DNA of 63,388 nucleotides from Labilithrix sp. (GCA_019637105.1 JAHBWF010000023.1:1-63388), one strand, 5' to 3'; positions 44,088 through 53,365 are shown, numbered from the stretch's first letter. Numbers and translations are program-made. Notes: generated by a model from the sequence alone, not told the origin.

Positions 44088-45254
44088 ATGTCACGTCTTC
44101 GCTGGCTCACCACGGGCGAGTCGCACGGCCCGCGCCTCGTCGCGGTCGTCGAGGGGATCCCCGCCGGCCTCGCCCTGCTCGCCGAGCACGTCGACGAGCA
44201 CCTCGCGCGCCGCCAGCGAGGCTACGGCCGCGGCGGTCGGATGAAGATCGAGACCGATCGCGTCGAGCTCATCGGCGGCGTGCGCAACGGCGAGACGCTC
44301 GGCTCGCCGATCGCGATGACCATCGTGAACCGCGACCACCAGAGCTGGCTCGACCGCATGGGCGCGGGGCCGCTGCCCGTCACGCCCGAGCCGCTCACGC
44401 GACCGCGCCCCGGTCACGCGGACCTCGCGGGCGGGCTCAAGTACGACCGCCACGACCTCCGCGATATCCTCGAGCGCGCGAGCGCCCGCGAGACCGCCGC
44501 GCGCACGGCCGTCGGCGCGGTCTCGCGCCGGCTCCTCGCCGAGATCGGCGTCCGCGTGTTCGCCCACGTCGTCTCGATCGGCCCGGTCGACGCCGCGCGG
44601 CTCGATCTGCCCGCGGACGAGCTCGAGGCCCGGGCCCGCGCCTCCGATCTCGCGTGCGTGGACCCCGAGGCCGAGGCGAAGATGAAGGACGCGATCAAGG
44701 AGGCCGCGCACGCGGGCGACACCCTCGGCGGCGTCTTCGAGGTGATCGCCACGGGGGTCCCGCCCGGCCTCGGCGCGCACGTGCAGTGGGACCGCAAGCT
44801 CGACGGGCGGCTCGCGCAGGCGCTGATGAGCATCCAGGCGATCAAGGGCGTCGAGATCGGCGACGGCTGGCTCGCGGCGCGCTCGCGCGGCTCGCGGGTG
44901 CACGACGCGATCCACTACGACGCCGGCGGCCGTCGCTTCACGCGGCCGACGAACCGCGCCGGCGGGCTCGAGGGCGGGATCACCAACGGCGAGAGCGTCG
45001 TCTGCCGCGCCGCGATGAAGCCGATCGCGACGCTCAAGAGGGCGCTGCCGAGCGTCGACGTCGGCTCGAAGGAGTCCTTCGACGCGGCGCACGAGCGGAG
45101 CGACATCTGCGCGGTCGCGGCCGCCTCGATCGTCGGCGAGGCGATGGTCGCGATCACGCTCGCCGACGCCGTGCTCGAGAAGTTCGGCGGCGACTCCGTG
45201 CGCGAGCTCCGTCGAAACGTCGCCGGCTACCGCGAGCAGATCGAGGCCTTCTGA
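44088..45254 (+). CDS. aroC: Chorismate synthase
   Basis: 388 residues. Converts EPSP to chorismate using reduced FMN. Signatures: [89 protein letters not shown] and [18 protein letters not shown]. Starts at ATG 44088 with GGGAGC next to it; only 36 bases separate it from the divergent DUF167 start. Its TGA shares one base with the ATG of the fused aroK-aroB gene (TGATG), so the two are translationally coupled. Confidence 0.97.
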   Translation: MSRLRWLTTGESHGPRLVAVVEGIPAGLALLAEHVDEHLARRQRGYGRGGRMKIETDRVELIGGVRNGETLGSPIAMTIVNRDHQSWLDRMGAGPLPVTPEPLTRPRPGHADLAGGLKYDRHDLRDILERASARETAARTAVGAVSRRLLAEIGVRVFAHVVSIGPVDAARLDLPADELEARARASDLACVDPEAEAKMKDAIKEAAHAGDTLGGVFEVIATGVPPGLGAHVQWDRKLDGRLAQALMSIQAIKGVEIGDGWLAARSRGSRVHDAIHYDAGGRRFTRPTNRAGGLEGGITNGESVVCRAAMKPIATLKRALPSVDVGSKESFDAAHERSDICAVAAASIVGEAMVAITLADAVLEKFGGDSVRELRRNVAGYREQIEAF

Positions 45255-46831
45255 TGCGGAGCGTGGTGCTCAGCGGCTTCATGGCCACCGGCAAGAGCAC
45301 CGTCGGCCGGCTCGTCGCCGACGCGCTCGGCCTCCCGTTCCTCGACACCGACGCGCGCATCGCCGAGGAGACCGGGCGGACCGTGGGGGAGCTCTTCGCG
45401 GCCGAGGGCGAGGCGCGCTTCCGGGATCGCGAGGCGCGGACGATCCTGCCGCTGCTCGCGGACGGCGTCGCGCGCGTGATCGCGTTCGGCGGCGGCTCGA
45501 TGACGATCCCGCGCGTCCGCCACGCCGCGCTCGAGGCGGCGACCGTGATCACGCTGACCGCGGCGCCCGAGACGATCGCCGCGCGCGCGGTCTCGATCGC
45601 CGAGCGCCCCAACCTCGGCGCGGCGTCGCCGCTCGAGCGCGCGCGCGATCTGCTCGCGCTCCGGCGCGAGGTCTACGGCGAGTGCCACGGGTCGATCGCG
45701 ACCGACGCGCTCTCCCCCGAGGAGATCGCCGCGCGCGTCGTCGCGCTCGCGGAGCGCGACGCCGTCGCGATCCCGCTCGGGTCGCGCTCGTACGCCGTCG
45801 AGCTCGGCGACGCGCGGCCCGGGCACCTCACGGCCGCGCTCGAAGCGCTCGCGCCCTCGAGCCTCGTCACGGTGACCGACGAGAACGTCGTCACGATGCG
45901 CGCGTCGTGGCTCGACGCCGCGCTCGCGCCGCTGGATCTCCGCGAGACCCGCGTGGTCCTCCGCCCGGGCGAGGCGTTCAAGTCGATCGCCTCGGTCTCC
46001 CGCGTCTGGGACGCCGCGCTCGAGGCCGGGATCGACCGGCAGGCCGTGGTCGTCGCGTTCGGCGGCGGCGTCGTGGGCGACCTCGCCGGCTTCGCGGCGT
46101 CGACGCTCCTCCGCGGAGTGCGCTGCGTGCAGGCGCCGACGACGCTGCTCGCGATGGTCGACTCGTCGGTCGGCGGCAAGACGGGCTTCGACCACGCCGC
46201 GGGCAAGAACCTCCTCGGCGCGTTCTTCCAGCCGTCCCGCGTCGTGGTCGATCTCGAGCACCTGAAGACGCTCCCGCCTCGCGAGCGCCGCGCGGGCCTC
46301 GCGGAGGTCGTGAAGATCGCGCTCGTCCGCGACGCGCCGCTGTTCGCGACGCTCGAGCAGAACGCGGAGGCGATCGCGAAGGGGGATCGCGCCGTCTTGC
46401 GCGACGTCGTGCGCGCGGCGATCGTCGCGAAGATGCGCGTCGTGCGCGAGGACGAGCACGAGGAGGGCGTGCGCGCCCTGCTCAACCTCGGGCACACCGT
46501 GGGCCACGCGCTCGAGTCTCACGGCGGCTACGCGCGCTGGCTCCACGGCGAGGCCATCGCCATCGGCACGGTGCTCGAGATCGCCGCCGCCGAGCGCCTC
46601 GGCCTCTCGCCGGCCGGCGCGAGCAGGCAGGCGGCGGCGCTCTTCGAGCGCTTCGGCCTCCCGACGAGCGTCGACGCGGCGGCGATCGAGGCCGCGTGGC
46701 CCTACGTGATGAGCGACAAGAAGCGCACGCGCACCGCGGTGAAGCTTCCGGTCGTCACCGCCCGAGGCGAAGGCCGCGTCGAGCGCGTCGAGCTCGACGC
46801 GCTCTTCGCCGCCGTCTGCCCGGAGCGCTGA
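45254..46831 (+). CDS. aroKB: Fused shikimate kinase / 3-dehydroquinate synthase
   Basis: 525 residues. Residues 1-165 are shikimate kinase: P-loop GFMATGKST, shikimate-binding DTDARIAEETG, the Arg in FRDREARTI, FGGGSM, and the lid region AERPNLGAASP. From about residue 175 to the end is dehydroquinate synthase: VVAFGGGVVGDLAGFAASTL, PTTLLAMVDSSVGGKTGFDH, AAGKNLLGAFFQP, EVVKIALVRD, LNLGHTVGHALE and WLHGEAIAIG with the zinc ligands. The two enzymes act at steps 1 and 5 of the shikimate pathway. The reading frame is continuous with no internal stop, so the fusion is real. Coupled behind aroC. Confidence 0.96.
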   Translation: MRSVVLSGFMATGKSTVGRLVADALGLPFLDTDARIAEETGRTVGELFAAEGEARFRDREARTILPLLADGVARVIAFGGGSMTIPRVRHAALEAATVITLTAAPETIAARAVSIAERPNLGAASPLERARDLLALRREVYGECHGSIATDALSPEEIAARVVALAERDAVAIPLGSRSYAVELGDARPGHLTAALEALAPSSLVTVTDENVVTMRASWLDAALAPLDLRETRVVLRPGEAFKSIASVSRVWDAALEAGIDRQAVVVAFGGGVVGDLAGFAASTLLRGVRCVQAPTTLLAMVDSSVGGKTGFDHAAGKNLLGAFFQPSRVVVDLEHLKTLPPRERRAGLAEVVKIALVRDAPLFATLEQNAEAIAKGDRAVLRDVVRAAIVAKMRVVREDEHEEGVRALLNLGHTVGHALESHGGYARWLHGEAIAIGTVLEIAAAERLGLSPAGASRQAAALFERFGLPTSVDAAAIEAAWPYVMSDKKRTRTAVKLPVVTARGEGRVERVELDALFAAVCPER

Positions 46832-46835
46832 GCGG

Positions 46836-48227
46836 CTACTTCTTCATCGCCACGTAGAACGTGTCGCCGCGCCGGCGCACGCGGAGGAGGAGCTGGCCGT
46901 CCTTCGCCGCCTCGGCGAGCTGCGTCGCCGACGGCTCCGACACGCCGTCGGCCTCGATGACGACGTCGCCCGTCTTGAGGCCGGCGCGATCGGCGGCCGA
47001 GCCGGGCGAGATGCTCGTGACGACGGGGAACGGCTTCGCCGGGAGGCCGAGCTGCGCGGCCTGCTGCGCGTTGAGGTCGCGCACCGACAGACCGAGCCCC
47101 GCCTGCGGGACGCCCTGCTGCTGCACGGGGAGCGGCGGCACCGCGGCCTCCGGGCGGGCCGTCAACACGGCGCTCGAGCCGTAGCGCTTGCCGTCGCGGA
47201 TGATCTCGAGGGCGACGGTCTGGCCGACCTCGTGGGCGATGACCTCGCGGACGAGCTCACGCCCGTCGGTGACCTTCTTGCCGCCGACGCCCGCGATGAC
47301 GTCGCCCGGCTTGATGTTGGCTTTCTGCGCGGGGCCGCCGTCGGTGATCGAGTTGACGAGCACGCCCGCGCGCGCGTCGGGGAGCTTGAGCGCGCTCGCG
47401 AGCTCGGGGGTGAGGTCCTGGATGCCCACGCCGATCCACGCGCGCTCGACCTTGCCCTTCTTGAGGATCTGCTCGGCGACGCGCCGCGCGAGGTTCGCCG
47501 GGACGGCGAAGCCGATCCCGGCGCCGCGGCCGACGATCATCGTGTTGATGCCGAGGACGTTGCCGTTGAGGTCGCAGAGCGGGCCGCCGGAGTTGCCCGG
47601 GTTGATGCTCGCGTCCGTCTGCAGGTAGTCCTCGATCGCGTTCATACCGAGGCCGCCGCGGCCCTTCGCGCTGAGAACGCCCGTCGTCACGGTGTAGCCG
47701 AGCCCGAAGGGCGAGCCGATCGCGACGACCCACTCGCCGACGCGCGCGGCGTCGGAGTCGGCGAACTTGGCGGCGGTGAGGCCGGTCGCGTCGACCTTGA
47801 TGACCGCGAGGTCCGTCGCCGGATCGCGGCCGAGGAGCTTGGCCGAGAGCAGCCGCCCGTCGCGCAGGCGCACGTTGATCGTGAGCGCGTGGTCGATGAC
47901 GTGGTTGTTCGTGAGGATCGCGCCGTCGGACGTGAAGACGACGCCCGAGCCCGTGCCCCGCGCGATCGGCGAGTCCTGGTTCTTGCCGAAGAACCGGAGC
48001 ACCTGGTCGGCGTTCTCGTCGCGCGAGGTCACGTCGATCTGCACGACGGCTGGGCTCACTCGGTCCGCGACGGCGACGAAGCCGTCCGAGAGCTTCTTCG
48101 CCTCGGCCTGCGCCGCCGCGGCTTGCGGCGTGGGGCGCTCCTGCGCGAGCGCCGGGGGCGCGACGACCGCCGCCGCGAGGCCGAGGGAGAGGACCGAAGC
48201 GAGACCGCGAATGCCGAAAGACCGCAT
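46836..48227 (-). CDS. HtrA/DegP-type periplasmic serine protease
   Basis: 463 residues, a normal length for protease plus two PDZ domains. Signal peptide at 1-29, cleaved near PALAQ. The catalytic triad is complete: His109 in LTNNHVID, Asp139 in ATDLAVIKV, Ser213 in INPGNSGGPLCDLNG. PDZ1 at about 265-355 (AWIGVGIQDLTPELASALKL, KPGDVIAGVGGKKV) and PDZ2 at about 375-463 (GLSVRDLNAQQAAQLGLP, GLKTGDVVIEADGV). Performs quality control of envelope proteins. Convergent with aroK-aroB, four bases apart. A 149-base gap separates it from the acetyltransferase gene. Confidence 0.95.
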   Translation of the reverse strand: MRSFGIRGLASVLSLGLAAAVVAPPALAQERPTPQAAAAQAEAKKLSDGFVAVADRVSPAVVQIDVTSRDENADQVLRFFGKNQDSPIARGTGSGVVFTSDGAILTNNHVIDHALTINVRLRDGRLLSAKLLGRDPATDLAVIKVDATGLTAAKFADSDAARVGEWVVAIGSPFGLGYTVTTGVLSAKGRGGLGMNAIEDYLQTDASINPGNSGGPLCDLNGNVLGINTMIVGRGAGIGFAVPANLARRVAEQILKKGKVERAWIGVGIQDLTPELASALKLPDARAGVLVNSITDGGPAQKANIKPGDVIAGVGGKKVTDGRELVREVIAHEVGQTVALEIIRDGKRYGSSAVLTARPEAAVPPLPVQQQGVPQAGLGLSVRDLNAQQAAQLGLPAKPFPVVTSISPGSAADRAGLKTGDVVIEADGVSEPSATQLAEAAKDGQLLLRVRRRGDTFYVAMKK

Positions 48228-48376
48228 GAAGCCTCCGAAGGACACGTTGCAGAACCGATGACCTTGCCGCGGTCTTCCAGCCACCTGCCGCGGAGGTTCG
48301 ACGATCCTCGCGCCAGAACGTATCACGGCGCCGATCGATCTCGCGCTTAACGGCGGAGGTCTCCGGCGGCGCGCCG

Positions 48377-49423
48377 TCAGGCGTAGCGCTCGACGATGCG
48401 CGACCACGCGCGCGCCCCGGCCGCGACGGCGCCCTGGTTCAACGGCGCCGCGGGCGGGTCGAGATCGGTGAGCTCGAGGGTCGCGGCCCCGCGGAGGAAC
48501 GCGAGGCGCCTGCCCAGCCGCACGAGCGGCGCCACCAGCGGGCGGGGATCGAGCGCGGGATCGACGGCGAAGCGTCCGAGCAGCCCGCGCCGCGCCGGGA
48601 CGAACGGCGGATCGAGCGACATCACGCTGAGGCTCGCGCTCCCGCGCACGACCCCTTGCTCGTCGGTCACGACGAGCTCGCACTGATCGAGGGCGGCGGC
48701 GGGTCGCGCCAGGTGCGCCGCGAGCGCGCCCACGAACGTCGCGTCGACGGCGCGCGGGCGATCGAACCGTACGTCGCCCTGGCTGCGCCGTCGCGCGGCG
48801 AGCGACGGATCGAGCATCGCGATCGCGAGCGCGTCGTCGGGGGTCGCCAGGCGCGCGGACCACGGCCCCCGGTCCGCGCCCGCGCCCGGATCGTCGGCGC
48901 CGTCGGTGCCGAGCCGCGCCGTCCACGAGACGGGCGCGTAGCCCACCTTGGCGTAGAACGCGTGCGCCGGGTTCGGCTCGAGGACCTCGGCCGCCATGAC
49001 GACGGGCGCGCCGCGGCTCATGTGCCGCGCGACCTGCGCGAGCGCGTCGAGCAGCGCTCGACCGACGCCCCGCGAGCGCGTCCGCGTCGAGACGATCAGC
49101 GACCGCACCTCGCACGTGTACGGCGTCGTGGCGTCGACGCCGTGGCGCTCGAACCAGCCCTCGACCTGGCCGACGACGCCGAGGTCGGTGTGCGCGACGA
49201 GGTGGACGTGCCGGCCGAGCACCGGTTGGCCGTTCCGGACGCGCGCGTCGTCCGAGAGCCGCTGCGCGAGCTGCTCGTAGACGCGCGGGTCGCGCGTCCC
49301 GGCGTAGCCGCCCCACGCCTCGTGGGCGTCCCACAGCTCGCGCCAGAGCCCGGCGATCGCGTGGCCCTCGTCGACGCCCGCCGCCCGGACGACGACGGAG
49401 GGAGCCTTGGTCACCGCGGCCAT
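48377..49423 (-). CDS. GNAT-family acetyltransferase
   Basis: 348 residues. A GNAT domain in the N-terminal half (about 10-165): VRAAGVDEGHAIAGLWRELW, VRSLIVSTRTRSRGVGRALL with the acetyl-CoA-binding R/Q-x-x-G-x-G/A loop, and NPAHAFYAKVGYAPVSW. The C-terminal half (about 190-348) has a second, weaker GNAT-like fold (SARLATPDDALAIAMLD, CELVVTDEQGVVRGSASLSV) that probably lacks the cofactor loop. Substrate unknown. Its start lies 13 bases inside the end of truA. Confidence 0.87.
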   Translation of the reverse strand: MAAVTKAPSVVVRAAGVDEGHAIAGLWRELWDAHEAWGGYAGTRDPRVYEQLAQRLSDDARVRNGQPVLGRHVHLVAHTDLGVVGQVEGWFERHGVDATTPYTCEVRSLIVSTRTRSRGVGRALLDALAQVARHMSRGAPVVMAAEVLEPNPAHAFYAKVGYAPVSWTARLGTDGADDPGAGADRGPWSARLATPDDALAIAMLDPSLAARRRSQGDVRFDRPRAVDATFVGALAAHLARPAAALDQCELVVTDEQGVVRGSASLSVMSLDPPFVPARRGLLGRFAVDPALDPRPLVAPLVRLGRRLAFLRGAATLELTDLDPPAAPLNQGAVAAGARAWSRIVERYA

Positions 49424-50232
49424 CGCTCACCGGAGCCTTCGGGCATCGCCAGGTCGATCGACGCGAGCGTGAGCCCGTGCGCGGGCGCCGTCTGCCCGGC
49501 GAGCGCGCGATCCTCGGCGGCGAGCGCGCGCGCGATCGCGCCCTCCGCGAGGTGGCCGCGCGCGACGTCGACGAGCGTCCCGACGAGGATGCGCACCATG
49601 TTGTAGAGGAACGCGCTCCCCTCGACCGTGACGCTCCAGCGGCGGGCGTCGAGCTGCGTGAGCTCGACGGAGTGGATCGTCCGGACGGTCTCGGCCCGCT
49701 CGTCGCCCGCCGCGCGGAACGCGGCGAAGTCGTGGGTCCCCACGATCGCCTTCGCCTCGCGTTTCATCCGATCCATGTCCATGTCGTAGCCGATCCGCCA
49801 CGTCCGGTCGCACAAGAGCGGGTCACGGACCTTGTCGAGGAGGAGATCGTAACGGTAACGCTTCTTGACGCTCGCGAAGCGCGGCGAAAACCCCGGCGGG
49901 ACGATCTGCGCGGCGCGGACCGCGACATCCTCCGGCAGATGCTGGTTCAAGGTCAGCACCCAGCCGCGCGGCGGCATCGCGACGCGCGCGTCGAACGCCG
50001 CGAGCTGCCCCTCCGCGTGGACGCCCGCGTCGGTGCGGCTCGTCCCCCGCGGGCCGGAGGCGCGAGGATCGACCGCGAGGATCGCGCCGCGCAGGGTGTC
50101 CTCGACGGTGCGCGCGTCCCGCTGCGTCGCCCAGCCGGAGAACGCCGTCCCGTCGTAGGCGACGGTCACGAGGACGCCGGCGATGCCCGCGTCGCTCGCC
50201 GTGCCCTCGGCCTCTGGCGCCGCCGTCTTCAT
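49411..50232 (-). CDS. truA: tRNA pseudouridine(38-40) synthase
   Basis: 273 residues. Isomerises uridines 38-40 of the tRNA anticodon arm. The catalytic Asp is in RGTSRTDAGVHAEGQLAAFD. Other marks: VAYDGTAFSGWATQRDARTV, LNQHLPEDVAV, FSPRFASVKKRYRYDL, TVEGSAFLYNMVRILVGTLV. The ATG overlaps the stop of the small lipoprotein gene by four bases. It is the middle of a tightly packed minus-strand run from 51365 to 48377. Confidence 0.97.
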   Translation of the reverse strand: MKTAAPEAEGTASDAGIAGVLVTVAYDGTAFSGWATQRDARTVEDTLRGAILAVDPRASGPRGTSRTDAGVHAEGQLAAFDARVAMPPRGWVLTLNQHLPEDVAVRAAQIVPPGFSPRFASVKKRYRYDLLLDKVRDPLLCDRTWRIGYDMDMDRMKREAKAIVGTHDFAAFRAAGDERAETVRTIHSVELTQLDARRWSVTVEGSAFLYNMVRILVGTLVDVARGHLAEGAIARALAAEDRALAGQTAPAHGLTLASIDLAMPEGSGERWPR

Positions 50233-50492
50233 GCGCCGTCGGGGTCGCCGCCGTCGGTCCCCGAGCTCGCCCCGTCGCCGGTCGGGATGAGCGGCTCCTC
50301 GTCGTCCGGCGATCCGCTCGCTCCGGTCACGAGCGACGGCGCGGAGACGCACGCGCGCGCCGCGCAGAAGTTCGAGAGGCAGTCCTCGTCGCGGAGGCAC
50401 TCCTCGCCGATCGGGCGGCGCGACTCGCCGCAGGCGCAGACGAGCGCGAGCGGCGCAGCGAGCGCGCACGCGAAGACGAAGACGAGGCGCAC
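50229..50492 (-). CDS. Tiny Cys-rich lipoprotein
   Basis: 87 residues from a GTG preceded at six bases by GGAGG; a TTG two codons earlier overlaps the previous stop. Signal peptide with lipobox near ALVCAC. The mature part contains EECLRDEDCLSNFCAARACV, a four-Cys pattern typical of myxobacterial surface lipoproteins, then an acidic Ser/Gly/Asp tail. Function unknown. Its stop overlaps truA (ATGA), and the previous gene ends two bases before its start. Confidence 0.72.
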   Translation of the reverse strand: MRLVFVFACALAAPLALVCACGESRRPIGEECLRDEDCLSNFCAARACVSAPSLVTGASGSPDDEEPLIPTGDGASSGTDGGDPDGA

Positions 50493-50494
50493 GC

Positions 50495-50764
50495 TCAACC
50501 TCCGTCGCTGTCGGCGTCGACGTCCGCGTCGAGCGCGTCGTCGGCGTCGTCCGACGCGTCTTCGCCGCCGGCGTCCGGGGCGGCCGAGCCCGCGTCGTCG
50601 GTCCCCTGGTTGCCCGGGTTCGGCGCGCAGACGGCGGGATCCGAGCAATCGGGCGTGACGCCGTCGACGCAGCTCGCGCCGAGCTGGGCCGCGGCGAGGG
50701 CGGTCAGCGCGGCGAACGTGACGAGCTCGACCTTCGACCTGTCCCGTCGACGCCCGCCGGCCAT
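50495..50764 (-). CDS. Tiny lipoprotein with acidic tail
   Basis: 89 residues. A basic N-terminus (GGRRRDRSK) and hydrophobic stretch end in a lipobox LGASC. The mature part has two more Cys pairs (CVDGVTPDCSDPAVC) and then a nearly pure Asp/Ala/Gly tail (DADVDADSDGG), possibly metal-binding or a spacer. No family recognised. It starts one base after the AgmX-like gene ends (TGACATG), so the three small genes form one unit with truA. Confidence 0.7.
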   Translation of the reverse strand: MAGGRRRDRSKVELVTFAALTALAAAQLGASCVDGVTPDCSDPAVCAPNPGNQGTDDAGSAAPDAGGEDASDDADDALDADVDADSDGG

Positions 50765-50765
50765 G

Positions 50766-51365
50766 TCATTGCCTCGGGACGAAGTTGATGGGGATGTTCA
50801 CGTCGACGCAGCCGCCCTTCGGGGACGGGAAGTTCGCGCCGCGGAAGTAGCCGGACACGCACTGAGCGACCTGCTGGGAGCTCATCTCGTTGCTGGCGAT
50901 CCCGGCAGTGCACACCTGGCCGTTCGCGCCGATGCGCACGGAGACGGTGACCTTGCCCCGCAGCGTGGGATCCTGCGCGAGCGCGTTGTCGTAGCAGCGG
51001 TGGGCCTGCTTGACCCGGAACTGGAGCGCGTTCTCGAGCTCGGAGCTGCTGACGCCGGAGCACTTCTTGGCGTCGCACTGGTTGTTCGAGCCCTGCACGA
51101 CGACGACCTTCTTGCCGGCGTCCTCGCCCGCGTCCTCCACGGGCGGGGGCAGCGGGACGTCGTCGTCCGGGTTGCGGCCGGTGAAGGTCGGAGGCGGCGC
51201 CGCGTCGACGTAGACCACCGGCGGAGTCGGCGGCGTCTGCGACGTCTTCCAGACGACGGCGCCGCCGATGAGCGCGAGGAGCACGGCGGCGACGGCGACG
51301 TACTTGCCGTTGCCGCTGGAAGGGACCCCGGCGGGCGAGGACGGGGGCGGTGCTTGCGAGGCCAT
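50766..51365 (-). CDS. AgmX/PglI-like membrane protein (TonB-like C-terminus)
   Basis: 199 residues. One membrane span at about 22-40 (YVAVAAVLLALIGGAVVWKT), then a Pro-rich periplasmic linker, and a C-terminal domain at about 100-199 of the AgmX/PglI type: LENALQFRVKQAHRCYDNAL, GKVTVSVRIGANGQVCTAGI, VAQCVSGYFRGANFPSPKGG, VDVNIPINFVP. This TonB-like domain occurs in myxobacterial gliding and social-motility proteins such as AgmX/GltJ partners. It could link an inner-membrane motor to envelope partners (inference). A promoter-like pair lies 60 bases upstream. Confidence 0.87.
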   Translation of the reverse strand: MASQAPPPSSPAGVPSSGNGKYVAVAAVLLALIGGAVVWKTSQTPPTPPVVYVDAAPPPTFTGRNPDDDVPLPPPVEDAGEDAGKKVVVVQGSNNQCDAKKCSGVSSSELENALQFRVKQAHRCYDNALAQDPTLRGKVTVSVRIGANGQVCTAGIASNEMSSQQVAQCVSGYFRGANFPSPKGGCVDVNIPINFVPRQ

Positions 51366-51423
51366 CTAGGACTTTACCTGAACCCGAAGAACGAAGAGCG
51401 ATGTCGAACAGCGCGCGTCGCCG

Positions 51424-51451
51424 AGTATACGGAGATTTGGGTGGCGGTGAA
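51424..51451 (-). promoter_or_regulatory. Promoter of the AgmX-like / truA run
   Basis: On the minus strand TTCACC (51451-51446), a 16-base spacer and TATACT (51429-51424) form a good -35/-10 pair just after the rsmD stop. Predicted transcription starts near 51417, about 50 bases before the ATG at 51365. Confidence 0.55.
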
Positions 51452-51456
51452 GCGCG

Positions 51457-52089
51457 TCATTCATGCGCCGCGTCATCCGCGCGCCCCGCGTCGCCGTCGT
51501 CTCCCGCGGACGGCTCGGGCCGCTCGGAGGGCTCCGACCGACGAAAGAGCGAGAGCGTCGTGTCGCCGTGGCGGCGCCGCCGATCGAGCGTGAGCCCTGC
51601 GGCGGGGGGAGGCTCGTCGGCGGAGGCGTGCTCGAGGACGAGGACGCCGGAGGGCGCGAGCCGCGCGGCGACCTCCGCGAGGATCGCCCCGAACGAGGGC
51701 GTCCTCACGTCGGCGTACGGCGGATCGACGAGCGCGAGGTCGAAGGGCCCCTCGACGGCGTCGAGCGCGCGCTCGACGCGCGCGGCGAGCACGCGGACCT
51801 CACGCTCCACCCCGAGCGCGCGGACGTTCTCGCGGATCGCCGCCAGCGCGGGCCGCGCGCTCTCGACGAGGACGGCGGAGCGCGCGCCGCGCGAGATCGC
51901 CTCGAGGCCGAGCGCCCCCGACCCGGCGTACAGATCGAGGACGCGCGGGCCGAGCTCAGCCGCGAAGACCCCGTCGGAGGCGAGCATCGAGAACAAGGCC
52001 TCGCGGACGCGGTCGGACGTCGGACGCGTCTCCTGACCGCGTGGCGCGGTCAGCGCCCGTGACCGGAAGACGCCGCCGGTGATGCGCAT
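51457..52089 (-). CDS. rsmD: 16S rRNA (guanine-966-N2) methyltransferase
   Basis: 210 residues from the ATG at 52089 (MRITGGVFRSRALTAPRG). SAM motif VLDLYAGSGALGLEAISRGA, motif IV catalytic DPPYAD and SDRVREALFSMLA are all typical of RsmD. The last 35 residues are an extra hydrophilic tail (SEPSERPEPSAGDDGDAG). Methylates G966 in 16S rRNA. No coaD gene follows, unlike the common arrangement; an independent promoter for the next gene starts right after its stop. Confidence 0.94.
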   Translation of the reverse strand: MRITGGVFRSRALTAPRGQETRPTSDRVREALFSMLASDGVFAAELGPRVLDLYAGSGALGLEAISRGARSAVLVESARPALAAIRENVRALGVEREVRVLAARVERALDAVEGPFDLALVDPPYADVRTPSFGAILAEVAARLAPSGVLVLEHASADEPPPAAGLTLDRRRRHGDTTLSLFRRSEPSERPEPSAGDDGDAGRADDAAHE

Positions 52090-52176
52090 GGGGGCCAGAA
52101 TAGAGCACACATCTCCCGGCAGCCCGGTAGACGCGCCTTTGCTCGCGGCGACGAATCCACGATACGCTGCCGGACG

Positions 52177-53346
52177 ATGCTCCGCCGCTGGCTCGCGCTC
52201 GCCCTCGCCGTCTTCGCCTTCGTCCTCTCGCCGCGCGGCGCCCGCGCGGACGAATCGACGGCGCACAGCGTCGCGGTCGCCGTGCTCGCGCTCGACTCCG
52301 ACGACGCCGAGGAGCAGGCCGACGCCCTCACCGGGGCGCTCCGGTCGCGCGTCCGCGCCTCGCAAGGCTGGTCGCTCGTCGAGACCTCGCAGTCGCTCGG
52401 CATGCTCACCGCCGCGCTCCGCTGCCCCATGAAGCCGATCAGCGCCGAGTGCGAGCAGCGCATCGCCGACCAGATCAAGTCCGAGCGCTACATCTTCGGC
52501 TACGTGACGAAGGGCCCGCAGGCGGGGCAGGTCACCGCCGAGGTCCACCTCTACCAGAAGAGCAAGCCGGACACGGTCATCCGCGAGAGCTACGCGGACA
52601 ACCTGAAGGACCAGAACGACGACACGCTCCGCAAGATCGCGCAGCGCTTGCTCGATCGGCTCGGCGGCAACGCGGTCGGCACCATCGTGGTCCGCATGGG
52701 GAGCGAGAACGGCGAGGTGGTCGTCGACGGCGACAAGCGCGTCCCGCTCCAGAACGGGACGGCGCGGCTCGAGCTCGCGCCGGGCGGCCACTCCGTCGAG
52801 GTCGCGGTCGCGGGGCAGTCGCCGCAGAAGCGCAACGTGCTCGTGACCGCCGGCAAGGAGACCGTGGTCGACCTCGCGCTCGCGACGACGGGGTCGACCG
52901 AGCCGTCGAAGTCCGACAAACCGTTCCCGACGCGCAAGGTCGTCGGCGGCGGCCTCATGCTGGTCGGCGTCGCGGGCGGCGCGGTCGCGCTCATCAGCGC
53001 CCTCGCCTACGGCGACGCGCTCGAGAAGGGAGAGGCCTTCCAGGCCTCGACCAACCCGCTCGACGCCAAGCTCCCGCCCGGGAAGACGGCCGACGAGGTC
53101 TGCGGCAAAGAGGGAGGGCTCAGCAGCTCGGAGGCGATCTGCCAGGCGAACGCCGACGCGAACCGCACCTCGACGGTCGCGTGGGTCACCGGCATCGGCG
53201 GCGGCCTCTTCCTGCTCGCCGGCGCGTACTTCCTCTTCACCGACGGCGGCGCCGATCAGGAGAAGGCGGCCGCGAAGAAGAAGACGCGCCTCGTGCCGAC
53301 GGTGGGGCAGGGCTCGGGCGGGCTCGTCCTCTCGGGCAGCTTCTGA
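52177..53346 (+). CDS. Exported PEGA-like protein with two C-terminal membrane spans
   Basis: 389 residues. Signal peptide cleaved after GARAD (about residue 25). A domain at 28-155 (VAVAVLALDSDDAEEQADAL, IADQIKSERYIFGYVTKGPQ, TAEVHLYQKSKPDTVI) resembles the nucleotide-free beta/alpha module before PEGA in myxobacterial proteins. A PEGA-type beta segment runs at 165-245 (TIVVRMGSENGEVVVDGDKR, LELAPGGHSVEVAVAG). Spans follow at about 258-280 (GGGLMLVGVAGGAVALISAL) and 333-355 (TGIGGGLFLLAGAYFLF), with Cys residues between them. Function unknown. Divergent from rsmD. Confidence 0.85.
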   Translation: MLRRWLALALAVFAFVLSPRGARADESTAHSVAVAVLALDSDDAEEQADALTGALRSRVRASQGWSLVETSQSLGMLTAALRCPMKPISAECEQRIADQIKSERYIFGYVTKGPQAGQVTAEVHLYQKSKPDTVIRESYADNLKDQNDDTLRKIAQRLLDRLGGNAVGTIVVRMGSENGEVVVDGDKRVPLQNGTARLELAPGGHSVEVAVAGQSPQKRNVLVTAGKETVVDLALATTGSTEPSKSDKPFPTRKVVGGGLMLVGVAGGAVALISALAYGDALEKGEAFQASTNPLDAKLPPGKTADEVCGKEGGLSSSEAICQANADANRTSTVAWVTGIGGGLFLLAGAYFLFTDGGADQEKAAAKKKTRLVPTVGQGSGGLVLSGSF

Positions 53347-53365
53347 TCGGGCAGCTCCCCGGAGG

